Shown: positions 1 to 11,052 of the stretch, piece after piece
How positions within the stretch are numbered: position 1 is the first letter of the stretch
How the letters are laid out: every line of letters starts with the position of its first letter
From: Plakobranchus ocellatus
Lineage: Eukaryota > Mollusca > Gastropoda > Plakobranchidae
Direction: 5' to 3'
DNA length: 23,691 bases
Assembly: GCA_019648995.1 (NCBI GenBank)
Contig: BLXT01003156.1
Span: 177,280-200,970 of the forward strand
Notes under the pieces: generated by a model
What the model was told of the DNA's origin: nothing
Database searches by the model: none
What the model saw: the letters and a program-made list of their open reading frames with translations, nothing else
Translations under genes and position numbers: made by a program

Positions 1-1342
1 AACGACGATTACTGTAAAAACACATCGCATTGTTCTAAGTCAATTCGTTACAAAAAAGCCAGTTTCTTACATCGTATACATCAAAATATATTTCCCTTTG
101 TATTCCAGACAAATACAATTACGGTATTTGCAATCTTATCATGAAACGAGACCCGGGCTACCCTGCCAGGTCCAGAAACGCCCAGGGTAGAAAAACTGGC
201 GTTAAGTCTGCCAGCGCGGAGGTTTACACTTCAGCGACATTTCCAGAACCCTGAAATCACCAACGTTGTTGAATGGCTTTACTACTGTATCTCGAACGTT
301 GGATCTTAAATTATTTTCCATAAGTGGCCCAAGGACCTAACAAGTATTCTGGTTATTCTGATTATATTAATGAAAGGCTACAAGCTCAGCGAGAAGGGAA
401 TGGAATGGATTGGAAAATAGCGGGCGTCTTTTTTGGTTTTTTTTGTATGCTTTTTTTTTTTTTTTCTAAATAATGAAAGAATTTCATTCTTTGGATCAGG
501 TCTTAATCTTAACATTCTTCTTGTTATTCAATCTATGAAATATTTTGAAAAATAAATTTAAAAAAAAAAAAAAACGACAACTCATTTTCAGATCTAGACA
601 TATTTCTTGAGTTTTAATTGTAAAGAAAAAAAAAGCAATTGCATTGAAAAGGTGGGAAGCGTTTATGAAAGGAATAATAATGTAAATTACTCTAATTTTT
701 TCACTCTAATCCTTTTCAAAATACAATCAAGGGCCAATTATTTTGATTCAGTAACCGCCAACACTTAAAGAATACAATAGGTACGTTGCAACCTTAAATT
801 GCTTTGATATTTGGGGAAATGGCAGATTTAGTTTACATAGCAATTAGTGCGTTGATACATGTAATTCACATAGTCACGCAGTTTAAAATCATCACAAATT
901 ATTATCATATAATGAATAATGGCTATAAACAGCCGCAGATTCATTGAATAAATTAATGCTTTGGTTCTTGAACACTGGTCTAATGAGTGCTTGAGAATCT
1001 GAAATCACCTCCTTCTGTAGGGCTTATGGGCAAAAATCCTGTAAACTCTTTGGGTAATTGTGCTTTTCGGATTATAATTATACGCTGGAGTTGTATTATG
1101 TATAGTAAATCAACACAGACAGAAACAATTAAAAAGTAAGAGAAACTGCGTTAACAAAAAATAAGCTTTGCTTTTGTTAATCCTTAAATGTCAAGCTGTT
1201 GGAGGACTGAATTGTATACAACAGATAAAATGCAGCCCCGCATTTGCAATAAAGGACCTGTGGGCTGGGTCGATTCTCAACTGACTTAATAAATATTTAT
1301 TCTTTGTAGCCGAAGGAGAAAACTCTTAACAGAATAACACGC
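1..1342. other. AT-rich spacer, no gene seen
   Basis: No open frame of useful length and no recognisable exon was found. The stretch holds long homopolymers, such as a T15 run at 451-465 and an A-run near 560-574. A small GC-richer patch lies at about 150-260. In it, CTACCCTG (158-165) and its complement CAGGGTAG (183-190) could form an 8-bp stem with a 17-nt loop. The spacer could be intergenic or intronic; the sequence does not decide. Confidence 0.6.
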
Positions 1343-1589
1343 AACTTTTCTTGGGTTAAAGCTTTGTAAATATCAATGACATTTATTGTATGGGCCATTC
1401 TAAGATAAAGCAAAAATGGTACAGAAAAATAAAACACTATAAATAAGGATGAAAAAAAGAAAAAAAAAAAAACGGAAAATGAGTTTATCAACTTTTCTTT
1501 GGTTACAGTTTTGAAAAGAAAAAAAACCAGTGACATTTATTGTTAGGCCATTAAAAGAGAAAGCAAAGATATGATAGAAAAAAATAAAA
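1343..1589. repeat. diverged direct duplication, about 147-bp offset
   Basis: Two related segments lie head to tail: about 1343-1434 and 1490-1589. Both begin with ACTTTTCTT followed by GGTTA. Both continue through TGACATTTATTGT, a GGCCATT block, an AAGCAAA block and an AGAAAAATAAAA-like end. Copy 2 carries extra A-rich sequence. The two poly-Phe/Leu frames seen on the minus strand here are by-products of this duplication and of A-runs, not genes. The similarity is clear but old. Confidence 0.6.
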
Positions 1590-2017
1590 GGAAAGAAAAT
1601 AATGTCGCGAAAAAGCAGCAGTAGCAACAACAACAACAACAAAATACCACAGGCGTCTTTTACACGTTTTCAAAATCATGTGGCGATTTTTTTTTCTTTA
1701 ATTTTGTGATCTGCATTTCGTAAATAGAAGGAAAAAAGAAATCGATCATGCCTTCAGAAACGATTGCTCTAGATGTAAGTTATTGGCTGTATTATTTACC
1801 TTGACAGATGTGAAATCCAAAAAACAGGCTAGCTATAAAATTACACAAGGCTATTACCGAAAGTCATAAGATTTATCTTAATTATCAAATCATTTTACGA
1901 CCGTTTATTATGAGAATAATGTTGCGCAGGTTAAGTTTAATGTCTCCTAAGTTTCGTGAGGATATTAAACGTGGCGCTGCTACCGTCGTAAAGCAATGAA
2001 AACTGAGTGTTAGGCCG
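1590..2017. other. spacer, no gene seen
   Basis: AT-rich sequence with a short CAA run at about 1625-1641. GC content rises towards the foldback-like element that starts near 2018. No gene or strong structure was seen. Confidence 0.55.
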
Positions 2018-2646
2018 AGCCCACACTGGAAGCAGCAGTTCACGTGTCCAACAATACATTTTTGGAAATACTCTAGTTTCTTTGGGCGAGAACACATCTA
2101 GTCGGCTGTGCTTCCATCTTGTCGTGGCGTCAGAGCCATCCTTTGCGTAGGCCCACACTGGAGGCGACGCGACTTGTCATGGCTGACTTGAAGGACTGAT
2201 GTCGCAGTAACTTTGCGCAACAAGTTAGCCTGGTAATTTGCGTAAGAAGACTGGCCTCGTGTTTCGCGCGGCAACGATCAGTGGATTATGCGAGGTCACG
2301 TAATTGCACCCCCCCCCACACACACAGACACACTTGTCGAAGCGTTGGAGCTATCCTTTGTGTTTTACAGCCTGGTCTTACGTCAGTGGCTCTCTTGGAT
2401 AAGGGAAAGAGGGAAGCCATTACGTGAGCACGAATATTTCTACTGACCGTTGCTGTGCGAAACAAGAGGCCAGTTTTGTTTCGCAAATTATCAGGCTAAC
2501 TTGTCGGTGGGTAGCGCACAGTAACTGCGACATCAGTCCTCCAAGTTAGCCATGGCAAGTCGCGTCGCTTCCAGTGTGGGCCTACGCGAACTGCGACATC
2601 AATCCGTCTTGTCGGCTATTACAATTCGCGTACCCTCCAGTGTGGT
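2018..2646. mobile_element. foldback-like (long inverted repeat) element, non-autonomous
   Basis: The core is a long imperfect inverted repeat. The left arm is about 2143-2307, the right arm about 2416-2590, and the loop about 108 bp. The reverse complement of the right arm matches the left arm nearly throughout, by eye about 85%. Shared blocks include TAGGCCCACACTGGA, GCGACGCGACTTG, GGACTGATGTCGCAGT, AAGTTAGCCTG, ACTGGCCTC and TCACGTAAT. CCACACTGGA-type motifs recur in mirrored order: 2021-2030 and 2153-2162 on the plus strand, 2571-2579 and 2637-2645 as the complement. The right arm contains a 66-bp duplication. Long inverted repeats built from subrepeats are typical of foldback elements, and short versions resemble MITEs. 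No transposase and no clear target-site duplication were found, so superfamily and exact ends are unassigned. The loop holds a C9 tract followed by CA repeats. Confidence 0.6.
2523..2646. repeat. 66-bp module duplicated in the right arm
   Basis: Segments 2523-2580 and 2589-2646 align without gaps. Each begins AACTGCGACATCA and ends CCAGTGTGG after a shared CGCGT block. The offset is 66 bp. A weaker third module may end near 2515, where GGTGGGTAGCGCAC precedes the same ACTGCGACATCA start. On the left side the two CCACACTGGA motifs are 132 bp apart, exactly twice this offset, although no convincing middle copy is visible there. This suggests the arms grew by tandem duplication. Confidence 0.5.
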
Positions 2647-2652
2647 CAAACG

Positions 2653-2723
2653 CTTATGCTTTTAGATGGTGTTTCTGTCGCTTTTATACGCCCAACCCTA
2701 CGCGTGCCCATAGGGGTGAGAGC
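2653..2723. repeat. dispersed repeat, copy 1
   Basis: This segment matches 5421-5485 in the same orientation. Both contain an ATGGTGT block, CTGTCGCTT, TATAC, CCCAACCCTACGC, then a CATAGGG block and GAGAGCT. Copy 1 has three extra bases (GTG) after CCCTACGC. It begins only a few bases after the outer CCAGTGTGG motif of the foldback-like element, so it may be part of a larger element or a flanking insertion. The family is not recognised. Confidence 0.55.
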
Positions 2724-3099
2724 TTCAGATACTGACTGTATGGGGCATGGAAGCCAGCTGCAGTAATCTTGTTGCTTAAAGCTGCGCCCGTCCCAACATT
2801 TAGCATGAAGTTAAAAAATGTCTGCTAGGCTAAAAGAGGTAAAAATCATTGCAACCTTGAGGGGTGACATCGTGTATCTTTTGAGAAATGAACCAATTTT
2901 CATTCGCCGATCCCATATAACACTGTCGCAGAGATGCACGAAAAGCCTACTAGCACAGGTCCTGACACAAATCCTTACAAGCTCTATGGAGAGATTATCA
3001 AAAGCGACAGGAGGATCCTGCAAGTAGATCTAGTCAGAGTAATGGCAGAGCAATTGTACACAAGCCATCAGTAGGGTTTGCCTCTTGCTTTTTGTGCCT
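2724..3099. other. spacer with overlapping antiparallel short frames, no gene supported
   Basis: Two frames of about 70 codons overlap on opposite strands at 2811-3027. Neither shows a recognisable domain, and neither has a clear splice or start context. Nothing else was seen. Confidence 0.5.
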
Positions 3100-3210
3100 G
3101 ATGATCTCAGGCGTTCAGGCCACCATCAGGCCAGAGCTCGGTTCAAACCCGTGATAGAAAAGTCCTTGCAAATCTCAGAGCGGGCCTGCTACCCATTGTG
3201 CTACCTCGGC
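3100..3210 (-). mobile_element. tRNA-derived SINE-like element, copy A
   Basis: Read on the minus strand, this copy starts with a tRNA-like pol III promoter. Box A is TAGCACAATGG (plus 3193-3203) and box B is GGTTTGAACCG (plus 3139-3149), with 43 bp between them. A tail follows, ending CCTGAACGCCTGAGATCATC. The blocks between the boxes and in the tail are shared in the same order with 10621-10745 and 16548-16640. A tRNA-like head with a conserved non-tRNA tail is the classic SINE layout. Anticodon pairing is not preserved well enough to call a functional tRNA. No target-site duplication was identified, and the family name is not known to me. Confidence 0.65.
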
Positions 3211-5420
3211 ATGTAGGTTAAATATGCTGTATTAAATTTCGCAACCTATGATGACTGAAATTCAAATTAAAAAGCTAGGTAAATCGGATTGGCCACCCAT
3301 CTGTAAACACCTTGTGCCGTAAAGCCCATCATGTGCTACAAAAATCAAAAAGAAATAGATGGAAGGAAAACAAAGGGAGGCAACATAGATGAGACAAAAA
3401 CATACGCGAAGGAAAGAATGATAGAATGGTGAAAAATAAACGCTTTGCAACAACAGAGACAAGATAACACAGCCTCCGGAATAAACAATGCATTGACAGG
3501 CCTTATAGTCAGACATCACAACAGACTAAACTTTACATGAATCTGTAATGTTTCCAGTGCAGTTTAGGTATAAACAACCTCTAAGATAAAAAAAAAAAAT
3601 CAACAGATCTATTCCTAAAGGTTTAATGAAATCAAGTCAGTCTCTAAAAATCTATTTATGATTGATGCAAAAATTAGATTCGACAGTCTAACAAAGTAAA
3701 AGGGGTAAAAGAACTAGACGAGAAATGAAATATTCAATTAATCTGGTAGCAAACCAAAGTTTCCACCAGACTCTTCAAGAACTGCAGAAAATGGACGGAC
3801 TGTGAAGGGGGTTAGGGAGAGCATATCAACAAAAAAGTCTATATTAAATAGTACGTGTATATCTTAATTTCTTTCTTAATGCAAAGCTTTTGAAAGCATT
3901 TTTATCACCACTGAATGAATGATTGTTGAGCTTTCTTATAATAAAACCATTTACTCTCGATTTTGAATCACTGGCCATACATTTACACTTAACGATTTAC
4001 TTTTTCCTTAAACAAAAAAAAAAAACCATTAGTTATATAGTTTCTTTTCTGACTTTTCCTTTGTGTAATGAAGCGTTTTTTCCTCGCACATGTCAAATCC
4101 GTGTCGAAAGTCAAAAGCATCCTTTTAAAGATACAACAACGTAGAGCTCTTTATCTTTTTAACTGAAAATAGATAATGTTTTGCGCAGGAGTATTCTTCT
4201 TTGCGGGTCAGAATTAAACTATACTGTCTGAAATGTTTGATCTCAAGCCTTTGGACCAAATGGCACAGCTGGAACTGACGACTCGGACGAACAAAATGTC
4301 CCTGTAGGTTTCCGGACGAGTTACACAAACTTCTCAAGCGCCATCACAGACCTACAAATAACTCCAAAAATGTTTTTATTTTGAAGGTTAAACGGAGCTA
4401 AAGCTTTCATAATTTCTGGTAAATCCGGTCTTCCGATATGATGCCCCTATGAGATCTTCCCTCCCTTGATCTTAAGATCAAATGACCATTATTTGGCGCG
4501 GTTAAGATGTGTCTGTTACATTTTCTAAGCGAGGGGCGACAAGCATTGCAGGGGGAAGCTCAGTGTTTTTCAAATCTGATAGTTAGACCTGCTAAGTGAC
4601 TTTCACTGGATGATGATGTCATACCAGAGCTGTGAACATTAATTTATCTCAGAACTGGCGTCGCGACAAAGGCTTTGTGATGTTTTATCGTACAATTTGC
4701 GTAATCACAGGCTTCGAACATTCCACAAATACTTACTAGCGCGCTAGAAATGCTAAAACTATGTAAAGAATTTTTATCCTGTAGTGTAGAATCCTACGCT
4801 CGATTGTGTTATCATAACAAACTTTGACTCAGCATCAAAACACTTGATATACTGACTCTAATTCTATTTTCCAATCCGCAGTCAAATGAATAACATTCCG
4901 ATAAAATCAGCTTTCTATCTCTCTCTGTTTTTTTTCCTCTAAGCCACCATTCCCTCGTGAAACAAATCAATATTCAAATTAAAAGACGTAATATACCAGC
5001 CTAGAAATGGGTGATAATCCAAAAATAGTTTCACAATCTAAGTGCGACGGCAATAAAAAAAAACAATAACTATGTGCAATGCTAAGAGATAGTTTATTAC
5101 CCCATGGTCTCCAGTGCTAATTTCTATTTTTTATTTAAAAACTTCGTGATAGTTGACTGGATTTATGTGATCGATCCCAATGACAAATTTTGTAATTCTA
5201 AGCTGTTGATCCACAATTGAACAGAATACTGGTGGTAGATTTAACCAACTAAGAAAAAGCTGTGTAGATTTCAAGGCGTGGTTGCAAAATGTAGGGCCAC
5301 AAAGCTTACCATATTCATTCGTTTCAAATAAAGGAACATCTCTGTTTTCTCCGCTGATTAAACCTGCATGCAATATATCATCGAAAAAAGCTTTGTTTAA
5401 TTAAAACTCACCACACGTGG
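3211..5420. other. AT-rich spacer, no gene seen
   Basis: No supported gene. Short frames are scattered. The best-composed one lies on the minus strand at 5131-5373 and contains a possible splice donor, ATGGTAAGC, but no domain could be recognised. A-runs occur at about 3589-3599 and 4014-4025. No tandem array or long inverted repeat was noticed. Confidence 0.55.
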
Positions 5421-5485
5421 CTATGCTATTATATGGTGTGCCTGTCGCTTCTATACACCCAACCCTACGCCATAGGGAAGAGAGC
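5421..5485. repeat. dispersed repeat, copy 2
   Basis: Second copy of the segment at 2653-2723, in the same orientation. It shares CTGTCGCTT, TATAC and CCCAACCCTACGC and lacks the GTG insertion. By eye about 85% of positions agree. No foldback arm lies next to it, which argues that the dispersed repeat can exist independently of the inverted repeat at 2018-2646. Confidence 0.55.
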
Positions 5486-5943
5486 TCATCGATGCATCAA
5501 TAATTATAAAGAAATAAAAACTCCAATATAGACAGACTTATCAAAACAAAAACGCACATTTATTTATTTTAAGCTTTAATATTGTTCTCTCACTATTTTT
5601 TTTCATGTTGGAGTCGATTTTTGTTTTATTCTGAAGATGTGTGTATAAACAAGATGAAAATGAGGCTAAGTGACCTCAGGAGATTTCGGGTTTATTTGGA
5701 CGTGTCTTGAAAAAAACCCAAGTCTTATGAGAATAAAGCTAGATGTCAGATTATTTAATGTTCAATTAAAAATTATGTCTCTCGCATGCTGGTTCTTTCT
5801 TTTCAGGCAAAAATATGAGACCAATTAATACGCAAGCAGGTTCCCGTTTCATGTAAGTATAGAGAAACACAAGACCAGGTCTCATTATATTTCTTCCATG
5901 TATCCAAGTTTGTTCCCAACCTGAGACTTGCAGTCTAGCGTCT
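5486..5943. other. spacer, no gene seen
   Basis: AT-rich. A minus-strand frame of 64 codons at 5766-5960 shows no recognisable domain. A short palindrome, AGACCAGGTCT, occurs at about 5872-5882. Confidence 0.5.
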
Positions 5944-6146
5944 GTTAAGGTCACGTTCACCCGGAGTTCTACTCATACTCTTTTGTTTACTCTATGAACT
6001 GAACAGCCTAAAGCCTGTTTACATTAAATTATATCTTGAGGCGTAGGTTCAGTTAAGGCCACTCGGAATTCTTCTTAATACTCTCTTTTGCTTGCCATAT
6101 TCATTGAATAGATAAGAGACTATTTATAAAACATTTTGTTTACATT
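5944..6146. repeat. diverged direct duplication, about 108-bp offset
   Basis: Copy 1 (5944-6027) and copy 2 (6052-6146) both begin GTTAAGG and continue through CAC, a CGGA-TTCT block, an ACTC-rich stretch and TTTTG. Both end with TGTTTACATT or TTGTTTACATT. The middle parts differ by small gaps. A related GCGT sequence precedes both copies. This is an old tandem duplication or the remains of a longer array. Confidence 0.45.
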
Positions 6147-7301
6147 GACAAAGATTCGAGCTCTTAAGCAACGTGAGCGTGGCGAATGCCCGTTGGACAA
6201 AGCAATTCGAATAATACATTCCGTTATGGAAACGAATTTAAGTGTTTATAAGTAGAGTGTGCATTGGTGGCATTAAAAGAAAGACGAAATGTTAATTTCA
6301 ATCTCATACCCTTTGATGAGGTTTTTCCTTTTTAAATTAAAAAAAAAATCACGCTCTTCTGTCTTTTTTCAGTCCATCGCAGGTTTCATCACTAGACGTT
6401 AGTCCATATGACATCATCTAAGGGTGGGCTCCCGCTGATAAGCCTTATTCTATTGCGGCTAGATGGAGTAAGATGTCTAGACAGGAAGAACGAAGGGTAC
6501 TGAGCTTACAAAGCACAAAGTTTTCGTCCTGTCACGCAATACCATAGTCTACTCTCGGTACCAGCCGCACACAAGTCATAGCTTCCTGCTTGTGACGTCT
6601 TAGGATTTGGCCTGAGCATTTTCCTGAAAACGGATGTTTTAAATTGTGTCTTCATTCTGTGCTTCGATCTCGACAGTTTTCTTTTCAATTTCATCAGTGG
6701 ATTATAAATTTATTACATATTGAAATTACCATTCTGTGTTAGCCTAGCAAGTTGGTCTTTGTTTTGACTACTCAGACGAAATGAGATCTTGATCTAGATA
6801 AAAAAAAATTCTAGATCTACATTATCGTCTTCAATGATTATTTTGGACATGGAGGCAAAACCAATGGTTTGCATTGAAAATTCTGATTCTTGCCACAGCT
6901 TTGGTCATTCTGAAATAGATCTAGACTAAACTAAGACTGCACGCGTTTCCTCTCAGCCATGTATACAAATCTAGATTTATATCATCGACGCATAATCATT
7001 TTTCATAATCTTAATAATTTTACAGTGCCAGTGCAGACTCAAGCCAGCAAACCATCTTGTGTGAGCAAAGCATTTCAGTGAATCCCTCACAAGATCTTAT
7101 AGAGCCATTAAACTAACAATTATTCCAAAAAAAATGGAGCTTCTCTGAAATCGTCAACATCTAAAAGAAAAGTGCAGACATTTGCCAAGTGAAAGGTAGG
7201 CAGGCCTATAGATTTTTGAGTACTTAACCAAAACTACTGCTTATATACTCTTGCAATAATTAAAAAGTAAATATATCAGCTTATCTATTATTTCTGTTCG
7301 A
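6147..7301. other. AT-rich spacer with inverted GATCTAGA pair
   Basis: No gene was recognised. GATCTAGA (6791-6798) and TCTAGATC (6810-6817) form a perfect 8-bp inverted repeat around an A-rich 11-nt loop. Related words recur at about 6917 and 6967. A short minus-strand frame at 6506-6694 has no recognisable domain. Confidence 0.5.
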
Positions 7302-7441
7302 TTACTACTATCACTACCACCACTACCACCACTACCACCACCACCACACCACCACCACACCGTCGCCAGGGTCACCGCCACCACTAGTACTACAGCAACT
7401 ACTAATTCTACTGATACTATTACTCCTGCTACTACTACTTT
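7302..7441. repeat. imperfect ACT/ACC trinucleotide microsatellite
   Basis: A run of ACT and ACC triplets with a centre rich in CCACCACCAC, degenerating through GTCGCC and CTAGTACTACAG into further ACT-like triplets. It is one of three ACT-type loci in the window, all reading ACT on the plus strand. The interruptions indicate an old array. Confidence 0.8.
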
Positions 7442-10400
7442 AGTGATTATATCTTCAAGTATGGGTATAATGGTTTATAAGCTTAAATAATACTGGTGAA
7501 ATTGTTATAGATTTCCTTAAGATCATGATATATTTTATATGGCATTTAGTGTTAAAACAAGCGAGTAAACAAGTCTGTGTCTACCATTTCCTGATAAGCG
7601 AAGCCAGGCAGTTGGGACCTGTACTGTGAAGTCATACCAGCCTGTATCTGGCCTGTACCTAGAGTAGGCTATGGCAATACAAAATAAAATTTAAGCGATT
7701 CCGCTTTGTACTGGGAATGGAGTGCTACAGTTGAACGGGTTAAAGGTGTTGACTCAAAACTTAAAAAAAAAAAATTGACAATGATCAGTATTGAAAGTGA
7801 CATACAGAATAGGTTACCGGTGATGATCACCAATCTGTTTTGTTTTACTCCTCCCCCCCCTTTCCCACCCGTGGGACTATCGTGATTTTTCTAACCGTTA
7901 TGTATTAAGAATTTTATATGATTAAATTAATATTCAAATTTTCATGTTTTAATATGTACTACAATTTTTGAAATAGTAACAAAATATGCAAACGCGCTTA
8001 TATTTCCGCACAAAAGCATCATGATTGTATTCAAAACAGCAGTGGTACATGTGGTTCTCAGTTGCATTGTTTTTGCATGTTTTTTTCATATTCAAGGCTA
8101 CACTTCCTGAACATACAAGCTGTTTCCAAATCTTGATGCTGAAATTTAAAAAAAAAACAAAAGCACCAGTGCAAACAACTGTATGGAATCTATCAAATCT
8201 AGAGCAGGAAATTATGACCAAAGCAGGATTTAATATTTCCTGCTTTAAATGTGATAGTTCCCATCTGGTTGTTCGCAGTGATGCGTTTGATCATCGTACT
8301 GAGTGTTTTAGGGCCAACCCACCTGTGATTAATCTGTCCTAGATTTTGGCTTACCTTTCTTCGCATGATCAAGTTCAAGAATTAATAAAAAAAAAAAAAA
8401 ACTAAAAAAAAAACATTTACACTCATTTCGTTAACAGACTTAAAAAATGACGATGGCTATGCATGGCAAATGGCTGGCGCCGCTACAAACTTAAAAGCAA
8501 AGCCAAATACACGCACCTGTTTTGTTTAACGTTAAAAAAGTTAAAATAATATTGAAGACCTACATCGAAGACGAAGCAGACATAAAACAAAAATTGCATT
8601 ACAGCTGATCTTCCGGGTTGAAAGTTCAGGCTTCAAGGTTATACAAGTTTTTCTTTCAAACAGATTAGTCTGATCTTTTCCTGGCACCTATAAAGGTGAG
8701 ATGAGTGAAGAAAAACTCAACCTAGCATTTTAATGAAAAGTTGTTGCTGATCCTCTTCCCCGATACCGTAAAAACGATAAAGCCGTATAACAAGTATTTT
8801 GTCTACAGACAACTTTCCCTCCGTTATTTTAAAATTTAACATGTTTTTGTTTGGTGAAATTCGCAGGCAGGACCTGAATATCACAACATTGAGGTCGATT
8901 CCCTTTTATTTATTTATTTTGTTTGTTTGTTTGTTTGTTTTTTTAGAGAAACTTTTCCTCATGATGAACTGATCTCGAGAATGGAGCCTGTGCGAAAAAA
9001 AACAAAAAAAAACCATCTTTACTAACGTTAGCATCTTGTGAGAATTGGCTATAATGCTAGGCATGTTAGATCTAGCGTTATATGGTTTTTGCACATGCAT
9101 GAGAACACAGGAGCTCCCTACACCTCTCGCAGCCTGTTTCCACAAACGACTAAAGGTTCCCCGAGAGCTTTAATGTACACATGTACGTACACCTGCAATC
9201 CTCATCACCTTAGTGGAGGAAGAATTTTGTAGAAATCTGAAGATCTGTTTCAGCTTTGGGAGCGTCAAAGTTGGCCAGGCGGCAAAATAATTATAATCTT
9301 AATAGGACTAAGACGAAGCTCCTCTGATGTGTGTTAATTCAATCACAGCTCTGTTCTTAGGGAAATGTAATAAGAATAGTTGAGCAAATAAGATGAGATA
9401 ATTAAATCATGTTTATGATCACATTGTAGTGAGTGAAACCAATATTTGCGGGCTGAACAAGAAAGTATGACCGGTATTTTTAGATGAACAGGTTCATTTC
9501 CCTCGACTTCTTAAACGGAATTTTCCTTTATGTAGGGGTCAAATATCATAATGTAGACAATTGTAAGCTTTGCAGTTTCTTTTCCTAAATTCATTTTCTT
9601 CAATTATCGGGACATCACTAAGTTCTTCATTGAATGCTTACTAACAGTGTAGTTCTTGCGTGTTCTATTTTCCTCACTCTTGCGAAAAAAGTAGAACTTA
9701 AGAGAAAGTAATGAAAGTGGCATCAGAATGTAATTATTACAATGCAGTAACGTTGCCAGACGGTGTTGACTGCTACGATAAAAAAAAAAAAGTATGAGGT
9801 ACTTCTCTTGCTTCTTTTCTTCGTGCTATATCCCACACTCAACATACCGCATTTTTGGAGGATCCTGAAGTTCAAGGCTGGGATTTTCTGGGATAATTCG
9901 TGTACGTGTTACGTAAATAATCGTGAGCTGCGTGTCCTCTAAAGCGGAGCAAGAAAAAGAAAGGAAACAGTCAGTAGAGAGTCCAACACAGGTTAATCAA
10001 ACAAAAGATGCGCAACCGTTCATTAACGTACGTAAATGTCTTCTTTTCATAACAAGAAGGGATAGACAGTTAGTAGGCCTGTTATAAATCCAGGTAATCC
10101 ATTCGAGAGGGAAGCCGACAGAGAGAAGTTCACTTAAGCGATTAAAAAGACATATTATAGCAAAGAAGACAGATGGCAACTTAACGATGGCAGACACATT
10201 GACGTCTACAGCGGATTGAAATTGCTCCCTAGAGACAGGATCGCAACGTTCTTAACGACCCTTTAAATAATGATAATGTGTCGAAGGTTTATAGCTTTTT
10301 AAAAATCAATTTAATCAACATAAAGAGAAAGAGGAGAGACTCGCAGTAAAATTAAATCCAGGCGACCACCTCTCTCATTACTATTGTCCGGGCTAGCCCA

Positions 10401-10620
10401 TCAATATGCTTTCAAAACGATGTGTTACTGAAGATACTTAACATTTTCATGGATGCATCAGATCGATGCCTAGGAGGAGACGCAAAGCAAGAAGAGAAAC
10501 GAAAGCTTATAATGCGCGAACAACTAAGGAAAAGATACTTGGAGTGCTGTAAAGTGATATAGAGGCAGAGGAAGACCAGGCTGTAGTTCGGTTTTCATGC
10601 ATTCAGCCCGTCCACAGCAA
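7442..10620. other. AT-rich spacer, no gene supported
   Basis: No supported gene in about 3.2 kb. The longest frame is 105 codons on the plus strand at 8025-8342. It overlaps a 90-codon frame on the opposite strand and has no recognisable domain, so it is taken as chance. Short runs include C9 near 7852-7860, TTTA units followed by GTTT units at about 8905-8940, and A-runs at about 8387-8400 and 9780-9791. Confidence 0.55.
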
Positions 10621-10745
10621 GATGATCTCAATCTTTCAGACTCTCATTAGGCCTGGGAATCGGAGGCGGGTTAGAACTGGAAACCACGGCAGAAAGGTCA
10701 ATAGTCTCATGGCGGGTGTACTACTCATTGTGCCACCAACGGCCG
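10621..10745 (-). mobile_element. tRNA-derived SINE-like element, copy B
   Basis: The minus strand carries a box A-like TGGCACAATGA (plus 10725-10735) and a weaker box B-like AGTTCTAACCC (plus 10668-10678). The tail contains CCCAGGCCTAATGAG and TTGAGATCATC, in the same order as copies A and C. Shared middle blocks include CCCGCCATGAGACTATTG, which is CCCGCCCTGAGTCTCTATTG in copy C. It is more diverged in box B than copy A, so it is probably transcriptionally dead. A 67-codon plus-strand frame here is a by-product. Confidence 0.6.
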
Positions 10746-11052
10746 ACCGAGCGGGCAATGGGAAAATGCTATTTGGGATTCAATGTGAGGACAATCCCTT
10801 AGTTTGGTTAGGCGGTTCAAAATAGTAACCCCCTCATACAGGTCATTGGAAAAATTAATTTTTACAATCGATAGCCTGCCTATGATGCTGTTGGCAATGA
10901 AGATTGACAGAGTTAAGCATAATTCATGAACATAACGAAATTTGTTCGGTGCTATTCATAGATAGCAGCAGCATCTACTCGAGTCACACTGGGTTAAACA
11001 ACGTGTAGCATATTCAGACAATTATTGATTGTTGTAAATTGGCAACATTATT
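10746..11052. other. spacer between SINE-like copy B and the 177-bp array
   Basis: No gene or long repeat was seen. The sequence just before the array does not match the end of the 177-bp unit, so the array starts abruptly at 11053. Confidence 0.55.

Noticed and set aside
1937..2158. 73-codon minus-strand frame overlapping the foldback-like element as a possible transposase fragment
   Set aside because: It is too short, has no catalytic motif, and its upstream part is arm sequence.
2811..3027. Overlapping antiparallel frames of about 70 codons
   Set aside because: Neither strand shows a domain, and mutual overlap on opposite strands is typical of chance frames.
5131..5373. 80-codon minus-strand frame with balanced composition and a possible splice donor
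   Set aside because: It looks more protein-like than most, but no domain, conserved cysteine pattern or acceptor site could be recognised. Chance is the simpler explanation.
8025..8342. 105-codon plus-strand frame
   Set aside because: It has no recognisable motif, and an antisense frame of similar length overlaps it. In AT-rich sequence this length can arise by chance.
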